From Desmospora activa DSM 45169 (GTDB lineage: Bacteria; Bacillota; Bacilli; Thermoactinomycetales; DSM-45169): a stretch of 64,000 bases of DNA. Shown here in pieces: positions 9,583-18,266 of the stretch. The stretch is from NCBI RefSeq assembly GCF_003046315.1, contig NZ_PZZP01000003.1, positions 142,219 through 206,218 of the forward strand. Direction: 5' to 3'. Made by a program: the position numbers and the translations under genes. Position 1 is the stretch's first letter. Every line of letters begins with the position of its first letter. The notes beneath the pieces were generated by a model. The model searched no databases and had not been told where the DNA came from. It saw only the letters and a program-made list of their open reading frames with translations.

Positions 9583-10989
9583 TCAGTGCGCCCCCTTATC
9601 CGGAGTCCAGCGTAAAACGAGCGTTTTTCGGGTATCGGCATCGCACAGCGCAATGTCTGACCGCGCCACGCCCGGGATCCAAATAATATCGTTCCCCGCT
9701 GTGACCAAAGGGATTCCATCCCGTTCTTGTTGTGGGATTTTGGCATCGATAAACAGATCCTTCACTTTTTTGGAACCGCCTAACCCCAACGGACGCATTC
9801 GGTCTCCCGGTAGGCGTGCTCGAACCGCAAGAGCCGGCGGCAGGCGCTCCCAATCAAAAACAGCCGCCTCTAAGCCTCTCCCTGTTGCGGAGGGAACACC
9901 CGCAACAAACTGGGCACAAATTCTGCCCTCACCCCATGCCATTTCTCCCGGCAGTTGCAACGAGACGGAAGAAGGCACAGCTCTTGCTTTTGCCTCTTCG
10001 GCGGAAGAAAAAAAACGGAGGAGGTGGTATTGACGCTGAACCCATCCACCTCCAGGCAATGGGGTTTGCGCGGACGGGTTATCACCGGTGGTCAGCGTCC
10101 GAACGCGCTCCACCGCTTGCCAATCGACCTCGTTTGCTGATTTTTTCACAAGACAATTTAATATTAGTTTAATCACCCTGCGTTGTAAAGCAACTTCCAG
10201 TCGGTTAAACCGGTCAATATCCAGTGTGATTCCCTTTTCGTGTACCCTTGTACAAACATTGTGAAACGCCTCTTTCGTCAAACGTTCCCAAACCTGCTCT
10301 TCGTCGGTTGCCAACTCGCTCAATTGCAACAACGCCTCATCAAAACGGGGGTTAAAGGAGGACAACAGCGGAACCAGTTCATGTCGAACGCGATTGCGGG
10401 TATAAACGGGGTCTTCGTTGCTGGTGTCATGGCGAAAAGGAATGCGATGGGTAGCGCAATAAGCTCGAATGTCGGCGCGGGAGAGATGCAGCCAGGGACG
10501 GATCATCCACATGCCGCGCCAACGGCGGCGGCGAGGGATACCGGTCAACCCTTGTGTGCCGGTTCCTCTCAATAGTCGCATCAACAGCGTTTCCACCTGA
10601 TCATCGGCATGATGAGCCACTGCCACATGCGTCGCATCCACCGACTGTGCCACACGGTAAAAAGCATCATAGCGCAGTTCTCTTGCAACAGCTTGTTTGT
10701 TTCCACCGTGTTTACGCATATAACCCATGACATCCACCCGTTCCACATAACAGGGAATGCTCTGTTGCCGACACCATGATTGCACATGGTCGGCATCTTC
10801 CGCACTCTCCTCCCCCCGCAAACCATGATCCACATGAACCGCGGTCACGTTCCATTCTTTCTCCGCTGCCGCTGACCATAATCGATGCAACAGCGCCATC
10901 GAATCGGGACCGCCAGATACACCGACAATCACTCCTGCACCCTGTGGAAGCAACTGCTCTTCCCACGAGGTTAACCGTTCTTCCAGCAT
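9583..10989 (-). CDS. tilS: tRNA(Ile) lysidine synthase
   Basis: Converts C34 of tRNA-Ile(CAU) to lysidine so that it reads AUA. The PP-loop motif SGGPDS lies near residue 25 of the chosen protein, followed by VDHGLRGEESAEDA and HHADDQVETLLMRLLRGTG, then the C-terminal TilS domain with LPGDRMRPLGLGGSKKVKDLFID. The in-frame region upstream continues into the repeat array and is not coding; the ATG at 10987-10989 follows GGGAGG by 6-7 bases. The product is 468 residues. B. subtilis has yabS and yabT between spoIIE and tilS; here a repeat-rich spacer takes their place. Confidence 0.95.
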   Translation of the reverse strand: MLEERLTSWEEQLLPQGAGVIVGVSGGPDSMALLHRLWSAAAEKEWNVTAVHVDHGLRGEESAEDADHVQSWCRQQSIPCYVERVDVMGYMRKHGGNKQAVARELRYDAFYRVAQSVDATHVAVAHHADDQVETLLMRLLRGTGTQGLTGIPRRRRWRGMWMIRPWLHLSRADIRAYCATHRIPFRHDTSNEDPVYTRNRVRHELVPLLSSFNPRFDEALLQLSELATDEEQVWERLTKEAFHNVCTRVHEKGITLDIDRFNRLEVALQRRVIKLILNCLVKKSANEVDWQAVERVRTLTTGDNPSAQTPLPGGGWVQRQYHLLRFFSSAEEAKARAVPSSVSLQLPGEMAWGEGRICAQFVAGVPSATGRGLEAAVFDWERLPPALAVRARLPGDRMRPLGLGGSKKVKDLFIDAKIPQQERDGIPLVTAGNDIIWIPGVARSDIALCDADTRKTLVLRWTPDKGAH

Positions 10990-11062
10990 ACGCCTCCCTC
11001 CCCGCCCGTATAGAAACAACCCGGGGACCCTCCCCGGGTAATATTCCCACCGCCCGCTTACC

Positions 11063-11333
11063 CATCCTATGGCCAAAGGCCAATCCGAGTCCCGCAAGGG
11101 GCATCCTATGGCCGATAGGCCAATCCGAGTCCCGCAAGGGGCATCCTATGGCCGATAGGCCAATCCAAGTCCTGTAAAGGGCATCCTATGGCCGATAGGC
11201 CAATCCAAGTCCCGCAAGGGGCATCCTATGGCCAAAGGCCAATCCGAGTCCTGTAAAGGGCATCCTATGGCCGATAGGCCAATCCAAGTCCCGCAAGGGG
11301 CATCCTATGGCCAAAGGCCAATCCAAGTCCCGA
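11063..11333. repeat. tandem array of seven 39-40 bp units
   Basis: Units begin at 11063, 11102, 11142, 11182, 11222, 11261 and 11301. Each has CATCCTATGGCC, a 3- or 4-base loop (AAA or GATA), GGCCAATCC and then AGTCCCGCAAGGGG or AGTCCTGTAAAGGG. The 39-base units are those with the AAA loop. Every unit contains a short TGGCC/GGCCA hairpin. A ninety-degree different reading as CRISPR fails because no unique spacers exist. It forms the upstream flank of tilS. Confidence 0.9.
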
Positions 11334-11552
11334 TTTCCGTCTTCACGCCTCTTTCACTTGCAAGGATGTAGGGTTGTCCGCTCCGCCTCCTCCGTCCCCA
11401 ACCAACGGCCAAAAGGAAAAACATGTGTGGCCGTTAAACGGTTGGATCCTTCTGAGGCTTCGCTGGGCAGTCGGTCAAAGGGCGCTACACCGGAAATCGA
11501 TCCCCTCTTCTCATGGTTTGTCAGAGGCCTTTATTGGCCGATAGGCCAATCA
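11326..11552 (-). repeat. R1/R3 composite intergenic repeat, copy B, with a degenerate array unit
   Basis: Bases 11326-11364 match the R1 head (AAGTCCCGATTTCCGTCTTC). Bases 11406-11508 match the R3 segment at 58151-58252 at roughly 80 percent by eye. The tail GGTTTGTCAGAGGCCTTTAT resembles the end of the copy at 47774. Bases 11533-11550 hold ATTGGCCGATAGGCCAAT, a near-perfect palindrome related to the tandem units. It lies between the spoIIE stop and tilS. Confidence 0.65.
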
Positions 11553-11668
11553 TTGTCCCATGAGGGACCCGGGGCTGACATTTTCTGACCGCTACCATGG
11601 CTGCAGTTTCGTACTTAATGGACATTTTAAAGGTTTTCCCCCGTCGAATCAATTTCCGTACTCTTCCG

Positions 11669-14134
11669 TCACAATCCCGCCACATGCTGCCGGTTGATGG
11701 GGGCGATGCCGGGAATGCGAATGGTCGACCACTCCGGCACATGACGCTCTACTTTGGCCACAACCACAGTCATATCATCGTCGATCTCCCCACCATGGTG
11801 ACGGATCACTTTTTCCAGCAGGCAATCGGCGAACCCTTGCGGATCTTTGGTGTCAATCTCCCCGATCAATCGCTTCATGCACGCCTCTTTATTGGCCGCA
11901 TGGCGGGGTGCATCGTAGATGCCATCGGTTACCATCACCAACAGATCCCCCGTTTCCAGTTGATAATCCACCGGTTCCACCTCAATATCCCGCAATATTC
12001 CCAGGGGTGGATTGCCAGCTGAAACCATATGCACATCGTTCCCCCGTTTCACAAAGCCAGGAGTGGAACCAATCTTTAAAAAGCGAGAACGGGCACTGTT
12101 TAAATCAACCATGGCCAGATCGATAGTGGCAAACATCTCATCGGTGGAACGAAGGCTCAAAATGGAATTGATCGTCTCCACCGCCTTCTCTTCCTTCATC
12201 CCAGACTGTAGCAAACGGCGCAACAACTGCAACGCTGCACTTGATTCTTCCTGGGCGCGGTTGCCATTGCCCATACCGTCGCTGACAGCGACTGCATATT
12301 TACCAGTGCCAACATTCATATAGCAATAGCTGTCACCGGAGAGCCAATTCCCCCCTTTGGCTGCTCCAGCTACCCCCGTCTTCACCTGGAATCGCTGTGC
12401 CGAGCCCAGTGTGATGACGGCACCAGCTGATCGACCTTGCACCACTTTGCGCTGAACGGTGATTGGCTCACCCAGGATCTCCGTCAATAGTGGTGCCACC
12501 AATTTGCGACATTCATCCAGACCGTCTTCATGCGGCATACTTACCTCAATTTCCACTTTTCCTTCCTCAAGGTTAAAAATCTCCACCCGTTGTATGGACA
12601 ACCCCAACTCCTCCAACGCTTGGTGAATCTGCTCCTCCTGCGCCGCCATCACTTGCGTCTCATGCCGAATCTCCTCTGCAAATTCCGCCATCACTTCGGA
12701 GACGCCCTCCAGTTGCTCCGACACCAGCCGCCGCGTCTCTTTCATGCGGTTGCGCCACACAAGATCCCGTTCATAGGAGTCGTAACCCTCCTGTATGTGG
12801 GAGAGCACTTTTTCCCCCTTAATGCAATGATCCGACCAGGAGCGGGGTACTTTGATCGATTGATCCGTTCCCTTTAACTCCACCAGTGCCATTAAATCCG
12901 TTATCCCGCGATAAGTGGAAACAAAGTTCTTCTCCCAGCACTGCCGATAAAGATGGCAGGATTGGCATGATTTTTCCATTACACCGTTAATAAATTGATT
13001 CATATGGCCTTCATCACTCTCATGGGAACGCGCTGCTTCATCCCGAAAACTGCGGGCCATCTCTGAAAACAACTCAGTAAACTGTTCCACTTTGGCGGCC
13101 GTTACATCCCGCAGCCGCCGTACATATTCCTGTTGCGCCGTTTCATTTTCCGCCGTACCAGGCACCAGCCGTGCAATCGCACGGGTAATCGTTGGTGGGG
13201 TGATTAAAAACAGCAGCACCGCCAACACTGTTTCCTGCAGAGAAGTCCACACCTGTGCCGTCCCACTGCCGTAGAGGGAGAGGATCGAGGTTCCCAACAA
13301 AAACCCGACGGCGACTCCCCAGCGCTTCCCTTCCCGAAACAAACCCGCCAATAATCCGGCAAAGGCTAGCAAGGAGATTTGGATGATGGCCGCCGTATCC
13401 GCAAGGGTGAGAATCATCCCCGTGACGACCCCCACCGATGCTCCCAACATCCCACCGCCTACTAATGCTAAGATCAAGATCAGATAACGAGAAACGACAT
13501 GGACCACCGACAGATCCCCGATGCTCCACCCGAGGGTGCCCGTCACAACCGAGCCCACCAGAATCACCAGACAGATAATCTCCTCATGGCGTAAGGACGC
13601 CTTCTGCCGTCGCTGCGTGAAAAAAGGGAGCGACTGCACAAAGATAAACGTCAACAGAAAGCTTAACAGTACGTCCACCCCGGCCATCAATCCAGCATAA
13701 GAAGTCCATCCCGCCAATTGAAGTTGAAACAGGTGGGCCCCGACGCCGGTAAGCAACACGGTAAAAGGGGCGTAGTTGATTTGTCCCTTCCCCACCCATT
13801 GAAATCCTTTATGAATTAACAACAACCAGATCAGACTCCCCGCAATCCAAGCCGCCTGTGTCGCTCCCAGTGTAGCTGCCCCTGCCACCAACGCCGCCAT
13901 CGCCAGGGGCCATTGCCGCCGACACAGATGGAGAACCACACCCAGATAAGCGATCGCAAAAGGTGAAACCGTATCCATGATCATCGCTCGTCCCAATAAA
14001 AAACCCATCACCGCGATCGGGACACTCCCCTGCCCCAGTATACGTGACCACCGTGTTACCATGGACTGTCCGGAAAAGAGAGAAGCAAAAGGACGAATCA
14101 TAGCCGAATTGAACAATGCCCATTGTCTTTGCAT
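11669..14134 (-). CDS. spoIIE: stage II sporulation protein E, serine phosphatase
   Basis: Membrane phosphatase that dephosphorylates SpoIIAA to release sigma-F in the forespore and takes part in the polar septum. The first 330 residues of 821 contain about ten hydrophobic segments. The middle region has a cysteine cluster (CQSCHLYRQCWEK). The PP2C domain occupies roughly the last 220 residues, with SDGMGNG and the metal-binding VTDGIYD. The ATG at 14132-14134 follows AAGGGGTGA. Upstream is a Spo0A-type control region. Downstream there is no clear terminator before the repeat array. Confidence 0.97.
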   Translation of the reverse strand: MQRQWALFNSAMIRPFASLFSGQSMVTRWSRILGQGSVPIAVMGFLLGRAMIMDTVSPFAIAYLGVVLHLCRRQWPLAMAALVAGAATLGATQAAWIAGSLIWLLLIHKGFQWVGKGQINYAPFTVLLTGVGAHLFQLQLAGWTSYAGLMAGVDVLLSFLLTFIFVQSLPFFTQRRQKASLRHEEIICLVILVGSVVTGTLGWSIGDLSVVHVVSRYLILILALVGGGMLGASVGVVTGMILTLADTAAIIQISLLAFAGLLAGLFREGKRWGVAVGFLLGTSILSLYGSGTAQVWTSLQETVLAVLLFLITPPTITRAIARLVPGTAENETAQQEYVRRLRDVTAAKVEQFTELFSEMARSFRDEAARSHESDEGHMNQFINGVMEKSCQSCHLYRQCWEKNFVSTYRGITDLMALVELKGTDQSIKVPRSWSDHCIKGEKVLSHIQEGYDSYERDLVWRNRMKETRRLVSEQLEGVSEVMAEFAEEIRHETQVMAAQEEQIHQALEELGLSIQRVEIFNLEEGKVEIEVSMPHEDGLDECRKLVAPLLTEILGEPITVQRKVVQGRSAGAVITLGSAQRFQVKTGVAGAAKGGNWLSGDSYCYMNVGTGKYAVAVSDGMGNGNRAQEESSAALQLLRRLLQSGMKEEKAVETINSILSLRSTDEMFATIDLAMVDLNSARSRFLKIGSTPGFVKRGNDVHMVSAGNPPLGILRDIEVEPVDYQLETGDLLVMVTDGIYDAPRHAANKEACMKRLIGEIDTKDPQGFADCLLEKVIRHHGGEIDDDMTVVVAKVERHVPEWSTIRIPGIAPINRQHVAGL

Positions 14135-14180
14135 CTTGCAATCACCCCTTCAAGGTATGCTTGTCCGTCATGTGGGGTCC

Positions 14181-14405
14181 ATTATAGCGGGGGATTGCCT
14201 GATAAGTTTGTCATAATGGCTGGATGATACAAAAAAACTTCCGACAAAAAAACAACACTTCAAAAAAATCGATGCTCATATAGGAAAAAAGCGATTTTGT
14301 AGGAGTAACCATTACGAACGTATCATCGTATCGCGATGTCGGATCCAACCTGTGCAAGAGCGTAAACCGATGTCGATGGAGCTCAAAACGAGCGATCATT
14401 CGACA
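14181..14405 (-). promoter_or_regulatory. spoIIE promoter with wide spacer and Spo0A boxes
   Basis: On the minus strand ATGACA (14209-14214) and TATAAT (14181-14186) are 22 bases apart. The B. subtilis spoIIE promoter is known for a 21-base spacer and activation by Spo0A. Matches to the 0A box TGTCGAA lie upstream: TGTCGGA at 14240-14246 and a perfect TGTCGAA at 14399-14405 on the minus strand, plus TGTCGGA at 14337-14343 on the plus strand. Confidence 0.65.
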
Positions 14406-14445
14406 AAAGAAGGGAAAACTTCCGATGAAATTTCTTTTTTTATAC

Positions 14446-14472
14446 ACAAAAACCACCGCAATGTCGGTGGTT
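14446..14472 (-). terminator. intrinsic terminator after the DUF402 gene
   Basis: AACCACCG and CGGTGGTT arms with a 6-base loop, followed on the minus strand by TTTTTGTGT. Confidence 0.8.
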
Positions 14473-14489
14473 GGCGAATTCGGTGTGGA

Positions 14490-15008
14490 TTATCGGCGCT
14501 GTTGCGAGGAATCCGTCAGTGGGAACATGCGGGCCTCCTGTAGGATCTTAGGAATAAAGGAGCGGTTAGTCTGTAGCTGAATCATCTTATCCAAGGTTTT
14601 TAAGGAATGGACTTGTTGCCGTCGCTTCAGCTGTCCCTTTTCGATGGCTTCGGCAAACTCATCCACATCGATTAAATGATAGCGGCCATCAGGATAGACG
14701 ATCATATCCAAGAGGAGATCCACCATCACATAGCGCAAGCGTCCCACCTGCCGCATCTCCATCACGTCACAGTAATAATAGAGGAATTCCCCGGACTTTT
14801 GGAACACCTTGGAGATGGTATATCCCTTTTTAACGAAATAATAGGTGAGAAAGATCCGTTTCCCGTCGGGGTTGGGATACTGGGTGGCAAACAGATGGCG
14901 GCCGTGCCAGTCTCGGACCTTTTCCGTATAGGTCTTGTTGATCGTCGTAAATTTTATTTTTTTGATGGTTACATCCACACCGTACCACTCCCACTCCGAC
15001 AAAGGCAC
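14490..15008 (-). CDS. DUF402 family protein
   Basis: The 172-residue protein has the DUF402 pattern: Trp/Tyr-rich segments, YYFVKKGYTISKVFQKSGEFLYYY in part, VDLLLDMIVYPDGRYHLIDVDEF (the conserved acidic VYPDG...DVDEF motif) and a helical tail. Some family members hydrolyse nucleoside tri- and diphosphates; whether this one does is not readable. The start is a GTG at 15006-15008 with only a weak GGGACAGGGC ribosome site, so a later GTG (codon 11) is possible. It sits between the tRNA pair and spoIIE, where B. subtilis has only tRNAs. Confidence 0.75.
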   Translation of the reverse strand: MPLSEWEWYGVDVTIKKIKFTTINKTYTEKVRDWHGRHLFATQYPNPDGKRIFLTYYFVKKGYTISKVFQKSGEFLYYYCDVMEMRQVGRLRYVMVDLLLDMIVYPDGRYHLIDVDEFAEAIEKGQLKRRQQVHSLKTLDKMIQLQTNRSFIPKILQEARMFPLTDSSQQRR

Positions 15009-15062
15009 GCCCTGTCCCTGGGTTGTACATCATTAGGATTCCCCAAGGATGATCCTTTTAGA

Positions 15063-15116
15063 TAAAAGAAAAAAGGCGATCCTATTCCCATATTTCAGGG
15101 TCTGAACCTCGCCTTC
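15063..15116 (-). terminator. terminator after the tRNA pair
   Basis: AAGGCGA (15109-15115 on the minus strand) pairs with TCGCCTT (15073-15079), with smaller internal complementarity, then TTTTCTTTT. Confidence 0.6.
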
Positions 15117-15120
15117 CCTT

Positions 15121-15197
15121 TGGTAGCGGTGGAGGGTCTCGAACCCCCAACCTCACGGGTATGAACCGTACGCTCTAACCAGTTGAGCTACACCGCC
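15121..15197 (-). tRNA. tRNA-Met (CAT), elongator
   Basis: Seventy-seven bases with encoded CCA, GGCGGTG/CACCGCT acceptor arms, TAGCTCA D-arm start and GGTTCGAGACC T-arm. The anticodon loop TTCATAC gives CAT. It closely resembles B. subtilis elongator tRNA-Met. Confidence 0.95.
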
Positions 15198-15244
15198 ACA
15201 TCCATGGGGGAGGAATTCATCTCCTCCCCCAATCATATCTGATT

Positions 15245-15320
15245 TGGTTGCGGGGGCAGGACTTGAACCTGCGACCTTCGGGTTATGAGCCCGACGAGCT
15301 GCCAACTGCTCCACCCCGCG
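15245..15320 (-). tRNA. initiator tRNA-fMet (CAT)
   Basis: Seventy-six bases with CCA. It starts CGCGGGG, giving the unpaired first base of initiators, has three G-C pairs in the anticodon stem (GGGCTCATAACCC) and GGTTCAAGTCC T-arm. It is first in the tRNA pair; a GGGGGAGGA/TCCTCCCCC hairpin (about 15205-15229) separates it from tRNA-Met. Confidence 0.95.
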
Positions 15321-15335
15321 TCAGCCACGAAACCT

Positions 15336-15365
15336 ATTATACACATTTACACGTGGCTGTGTCAA
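15336..15365 (-). promoter_or_regulatory. consensus sigma-A promoter of the tRNA pair
   Basis: Perfect TTGACA (15360-15365) and perfect TATAAT (15336-15341) with an 18-base spacer on the minus strand, 15 bases before the tRNA-fMet 5' end. Confidence 0.9.
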
Positions 15366-15381
15366 GGATATTTTTTTATCC

Positions 15382-16650
15382 TCATGGCGAGTAGAGAAGA
15401 TACTGTTGACGAAGCTTTTTAAACTGATTTAATTCCGCTTCCCACTGCTCCACAATTTTTCGTGCAAAAGTCCCACGGTCGATTTCGGTGCGCACCCGCT
15501 CCGATCCGGTCAATTTATCGATCCAGTAAGAGGAATCGGCATCTTGACGCCACTGGAACTCCTTTGGATAGAGACGCTTTGTTTCCTGCATAATCGTCAA
15601 TCCCGTCAGAATGGGGTCAAATGTTTTTGGATCTTCGATATGCAGCTGTACACCGCCGACATTTTCTCCTTGGTATTTGGAGAAAGTAGGATTAAAATAC
15701 GCTTCCCGAAAAGAGACGCCTGGCAAATTTTGTTGATTGAGGGCTTCTGTCAGTTCCCATCCTTTAATATAAGGAGCTCCCACTAATTCAAAGGGTCGAG
15801 TGGTTCCCCTTCCCTCTGACAAGTTGGTTCCTTCAATCATCCCCGTTCCCGGGTAGACTAAGGCCGTCTCCAGTGTTGGCATATTGGGAGAAGGAAGGAC
15901 CCAAGGAAGGCCGGTATCTTGATAGTGGCTGCCCCGTTTCCAACCTTTCATTTGGATCACCTGTAGATCCACCGATTGCGCTCCTGATTGTGGCAGAAAT
16001 TCCTCATTGAACAGATAAGCTAGCTCGCCGACGGTCATGCCGTGCCGTTGTGGGATTGGAAACAGACCGACAAAGGAACGATAAGCGGGATCCAGCACCG
16101 GTCCTTCCACTTTATCCCCGCCGATGGGATTGGGCCGATCCAAGACGATAAAAGGTTTGTCCGCTAAAGCAGCCGCCTCCATCGCATACGCCATCGTATA
16201 GATATAGGTATAAAAGCGGCTCCCTACATCCTGAATATCAAAGATGAGCACATCTACTTCTGCAAATAGCGCCACCATCTCTTGCGGCTGCTTGCCGTAT
16301 AGATTGACAAAGGGAAGGCCGGTTCGCGGATCTTCATAGGAACCAGGAACATCCCCGGCCTGCTCCGTACCGCGCACCCCATGTTCCGGGCCATATACGT
16401 GGGTGACCTGGATTCCTTTCTCCAACATCGCATCCAAAGCGTGATCATATCCGGTCGTCATCGCCGTCGGATTGGCGATCAGGCCTACCCGCTTCCCTTT
16501 ATATCGATCCGGATTTTCCAACAGGATTTCAAGACCGGTTTTCACGCTTCCTTTTCCTTTCTTCTGCTCCTGTTTTCCGTCTGCACTGTGGGTTCCGATC
16601 AAGCTGAAGATTAATACAAAGGCCAACACCATGCCCAACCAGCGTTTCAC
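15382..16650 (-). CDS. namZ: exo-beta-N-acetylmuramidase NamZ-like (DUF1343)
   Basis: Predicted exported enzyme that removes terminal MurNAc from peptidoglycan fragments, by similarity to B. subtilis NamZ (GH171). The 422-residue protein has an N-terminal signal segment (LGMVLAFVLIFSLIGTH). Family blocks: GLEILLENP, GKRVGLIANPTA, VYGPEHGVRG, LIFDIQDVGSRFYTYI, VLDRPNPIGG, PSPNMPTLETALVYPG and LSEGRGTTRPFE. The GTG start (16648-16650) lies 8 bases after AGGAGGG. In B. subtilis namZ is beside other muropeptide-recycling genes; here it stands alone between tRNAs and the divergent ktrB, so its location suggests insertion. Confidence 0.9.
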   Translation of the reverse strand: MKRWLGMVLAFVLIFSLIGTHSADGKQEQKKGKGSVKTGLEILLENPDRYKGKRVGLIANPTAMTTGYDHALDAMLEKGIQVTHVYGPEHGVRGTEQAGDVPGSYEDPRTGLPFVNLYGKQPQEMVALFAEVDVLIFDIQDVGSRFYTYIYTMAYAMEAAALADKPFIVLDRPNPIGGDKVEGPVLDPAYRSFVGLFPIPQRHGMTVGELAYLFNEEFLPQSGAQSVDLQVIQMKGWKRGSHYQDTGLPWVLPSPNMPTLETALVYPGTGMIEGTNLSEGRGTTRPFELVGAPYIKGWELTEALNQQNLPGVSFREAYFNPTFSKYQGENVGGVQLHIEDPKTFDPILTGLTIMQETKRLYPKEFQWRQDADSSYWIDKLTGSERVRTEIDRGTFARKIVEQWEAELNQFKKLRQQYLLYSP

Positions 16651-16749
16651 GCGGAGCCCTCCTCTGTCGCCGTGGCGGAAACGGATTCAATCGATAGGAA
16701 TCCTTTTGCAAACATTTTCTCTGTTGCCGACAAAAACCCTTTTTTGATT

Positions 16750-16777
16750 TTGCAAACCCTGTTCCCTAGTTTACAAT
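16750..16777 (+). promoter_or_regulatory. sigma-A promoter of ktrB
   Basis: TTGCAA (16750-16755), 16-base spacer, TACAAT (16772-16777). The predicted transcript start near 16784 rules out a GTG at 16784 as the ktrB start codon. Confidence 0.7.
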
Positions 16778-16810
16778 AGGTGGGTGACCATATTAAGGGA
16801 GCTTGTGGGA

Positions 16811-18154
16811 ATGAAGCTGTCAATTCTGAAACTTACACCCGTTCAATTGCTTGTCCTTATTTACTTTTCCGCTATTCTCCTCTCCAGTATCCTGTTGTTC
16901 TTGCCGGCGGCCCACCGCCCCGGAGTGGAGGTCTCCTATCTGGATGCGCTGTTCACCGCTGCCACCGCCATCACCGTGACGGGGTTGACGGTAGTAAATA
17001 CCGCTGAAACCTACAGCACCACCGGCCATGTTATGTTGATGGTGATGCTTCAATTTGGCGGAATCGGTTTTATGACTCTGGGTACTTTTTTATGGATGGC
17101 GACGGGACAACGCATCGGAATTATGCGCCGGCGTATGATTATGTTGGACCAAAACCAGCTGGATCTGGCCGGATTGGTGCGCCTGATGCGCGATATTTTG
17201 TTGATATCCCTGTTAATTGAAGCCGTCGGTGCTCTGTTGTTAGGCTTATATTTTTATTTTGTGCTCGATTATGGCAGCGATGCGTTTTTATATGGGTTGT
17301 TTAGCTCTTTATCCGCCTTTACCAACGGTGGGCTCGATATCTTTGGCAATTCGTTGGAAGACTTTTCACAGGACTATTTTGTTCAAGTGGTACACATGTT
17401 ATTGATTCTAGGGGGAGTCATTGGATTCCCTGTGTTGGTGGAAGTAAAAGAGTGGTTTGCCAGCCCTAATCGAAAGCAATTCCGCTTTTCTCTGTTTACC
17501 AAACTGACGGTAACCACGCATTTTGCTTTAATCGCCATCAGCGTCATCGTATTTACCGCCCTGGAATCCCAGCGCTTTTACTCCACCATGCCGTGGCATG
17601 AAGCCTTCTTTTATTCATTGTTTAACGCCATCACTGCTCGCAGCGGCGGTTTGGCCACCATGGATTTAAATGAATACTCACTTCCGTCTCAGCTCTTTCT
17701 CTCCTTTATGATGTTTATCGGAGCCAGCCCCTCCAGTGTAGGCGGCGGCATCCGCACGACCACCCTGGCGGTGGTGCTGCTGGCGATTTTCTGCTATGCC
17801 CGCGGTCAAAACCATATCCGCCTGTTTGGGCGGGAATTGATGGAGGAGGATGTGCGCAAGGCTTCCGTCGTCTTTGCCACCGGTGCGATCATCGTCGCTG
17901 TTGCCGTGTTGGTGGTAATGGTGGAACAACCGCAGCACAGCATGATTAAAGTGGTGTTTGAAGTTTGTTCCGCCTTTGGCACCACCGGCCTCTCTCTCGG
18001 ATTGTCGCCGGAATTATCGGCAGCGGGTAAACTAACCATAATCGCCATTATGTTTATGGGGCGGATCGGCATTTTGCTGTTGTTGTTCCTTATCCGCAAG
18101 GAGCGCCCTCCGGCTTCCTTCCATTATCCGCGGGAACGGGTAATTATCGGGTAA
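16811..18154 (+). CDS. ktrB: KtrB/TrkH-family potassium uptake subunit
   Basis: Membrane channel part of a Ktr potassium uptake system. The 447-residue protein has four M-P-M repeats; the filter glycines can be seen in TVTGLTV, TNGGLDIFG, ARSGGLATMD and GTTGLSLGLS. The gating loop in the third repeat (FIGASPSSVGGG) is also present. The ATG at 16811 is 9 bases after AAGGGAG. The cytoplasmic KtrA/KtrC partner, which binds ATP/ADP and c-di-AMP in B. subtilis, is not in this window. It stands alone, facing away from namZ. Confidence 0.93.
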   Translation: MKLSILKLTPVQLLVLIYFSAILLSSILLFLPAAHRPGVEVSYLDALFTAATAITVTGLTVVNTAETYSTTGHVMLMVMLQFGGIGFMTLGTFLWMATGQRIGIMRRRMIMLDQNQLDLAGLVRLMRDILLISLLIEAVGALLLGLYFYFVLDYGSDAFLYGLFSSLSAFTNGGLDIFGNSLEDFSQDYFVQVVHMLLILGGVIGFPVLVEVKEWFASPNRKQFRFSLFTKLTVTTHFALIAISVIVFTALESQRFYSTMPWHEAFFYSLFNAITARSGGLATMDLNEYSLPSQLFLSFMMFIGASPSSVGGGIRTTTLAVVLLAIFCYARGQNHIRLFGRELMEEDVRKASVVFATGAIIVAVAVLVVMVEQPQHSMIKVVFEVCSAFGTTGLSLGLSPELSAAGKLTIIAIMFMGRIGILLLLFLIRKERPPASFHYPRERVIIG

Positions 18155-18170
18155 GGAGTTTTACCATTAA

Positions 18171-18212
18171 GAAACCGCCACACCCTCCCATTCGCGAGAG
18201 TGTGGCGGTTTC
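18171..18212. terminator. bidirectional terminator between ktrB and divIC
   Basis: GAAACCGCCACAC (18171-18183) pairs with GTGTGGCGGTTTC (18200-18212), a 13-base perfect stem flanked by T-runs in both directions. Confidence 0.85.
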
Positions 18213-18216
18213 ATTA

Positions 18217-18243
18217 ACGACAAAGTAGGCCCGTGGCCCGATT
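18217..18243 (-). repeat. R1 dispersed repeat, copy C
   Basis: ACGACAAAGTAGGCCCGTGG and CCCGATT match the R1 head. It lies between the divIC stop and the terminator at 18171-18212. Confidence 0.6.
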
Positions 18244-18266
18244 TAGTGTCCATTTATCTGTTAGTC

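Noticed and set aside
10712..11137. Open frames running through the tandem array upstream of tilS
   Set aside because: They are repeat translations or out-of-frame shadows; tilS has a good start at 10989.
11063..11333. CRISPR array
   Set aside because: Units are contiguous tandem repeats without unique spacers, and no cas genes are near.
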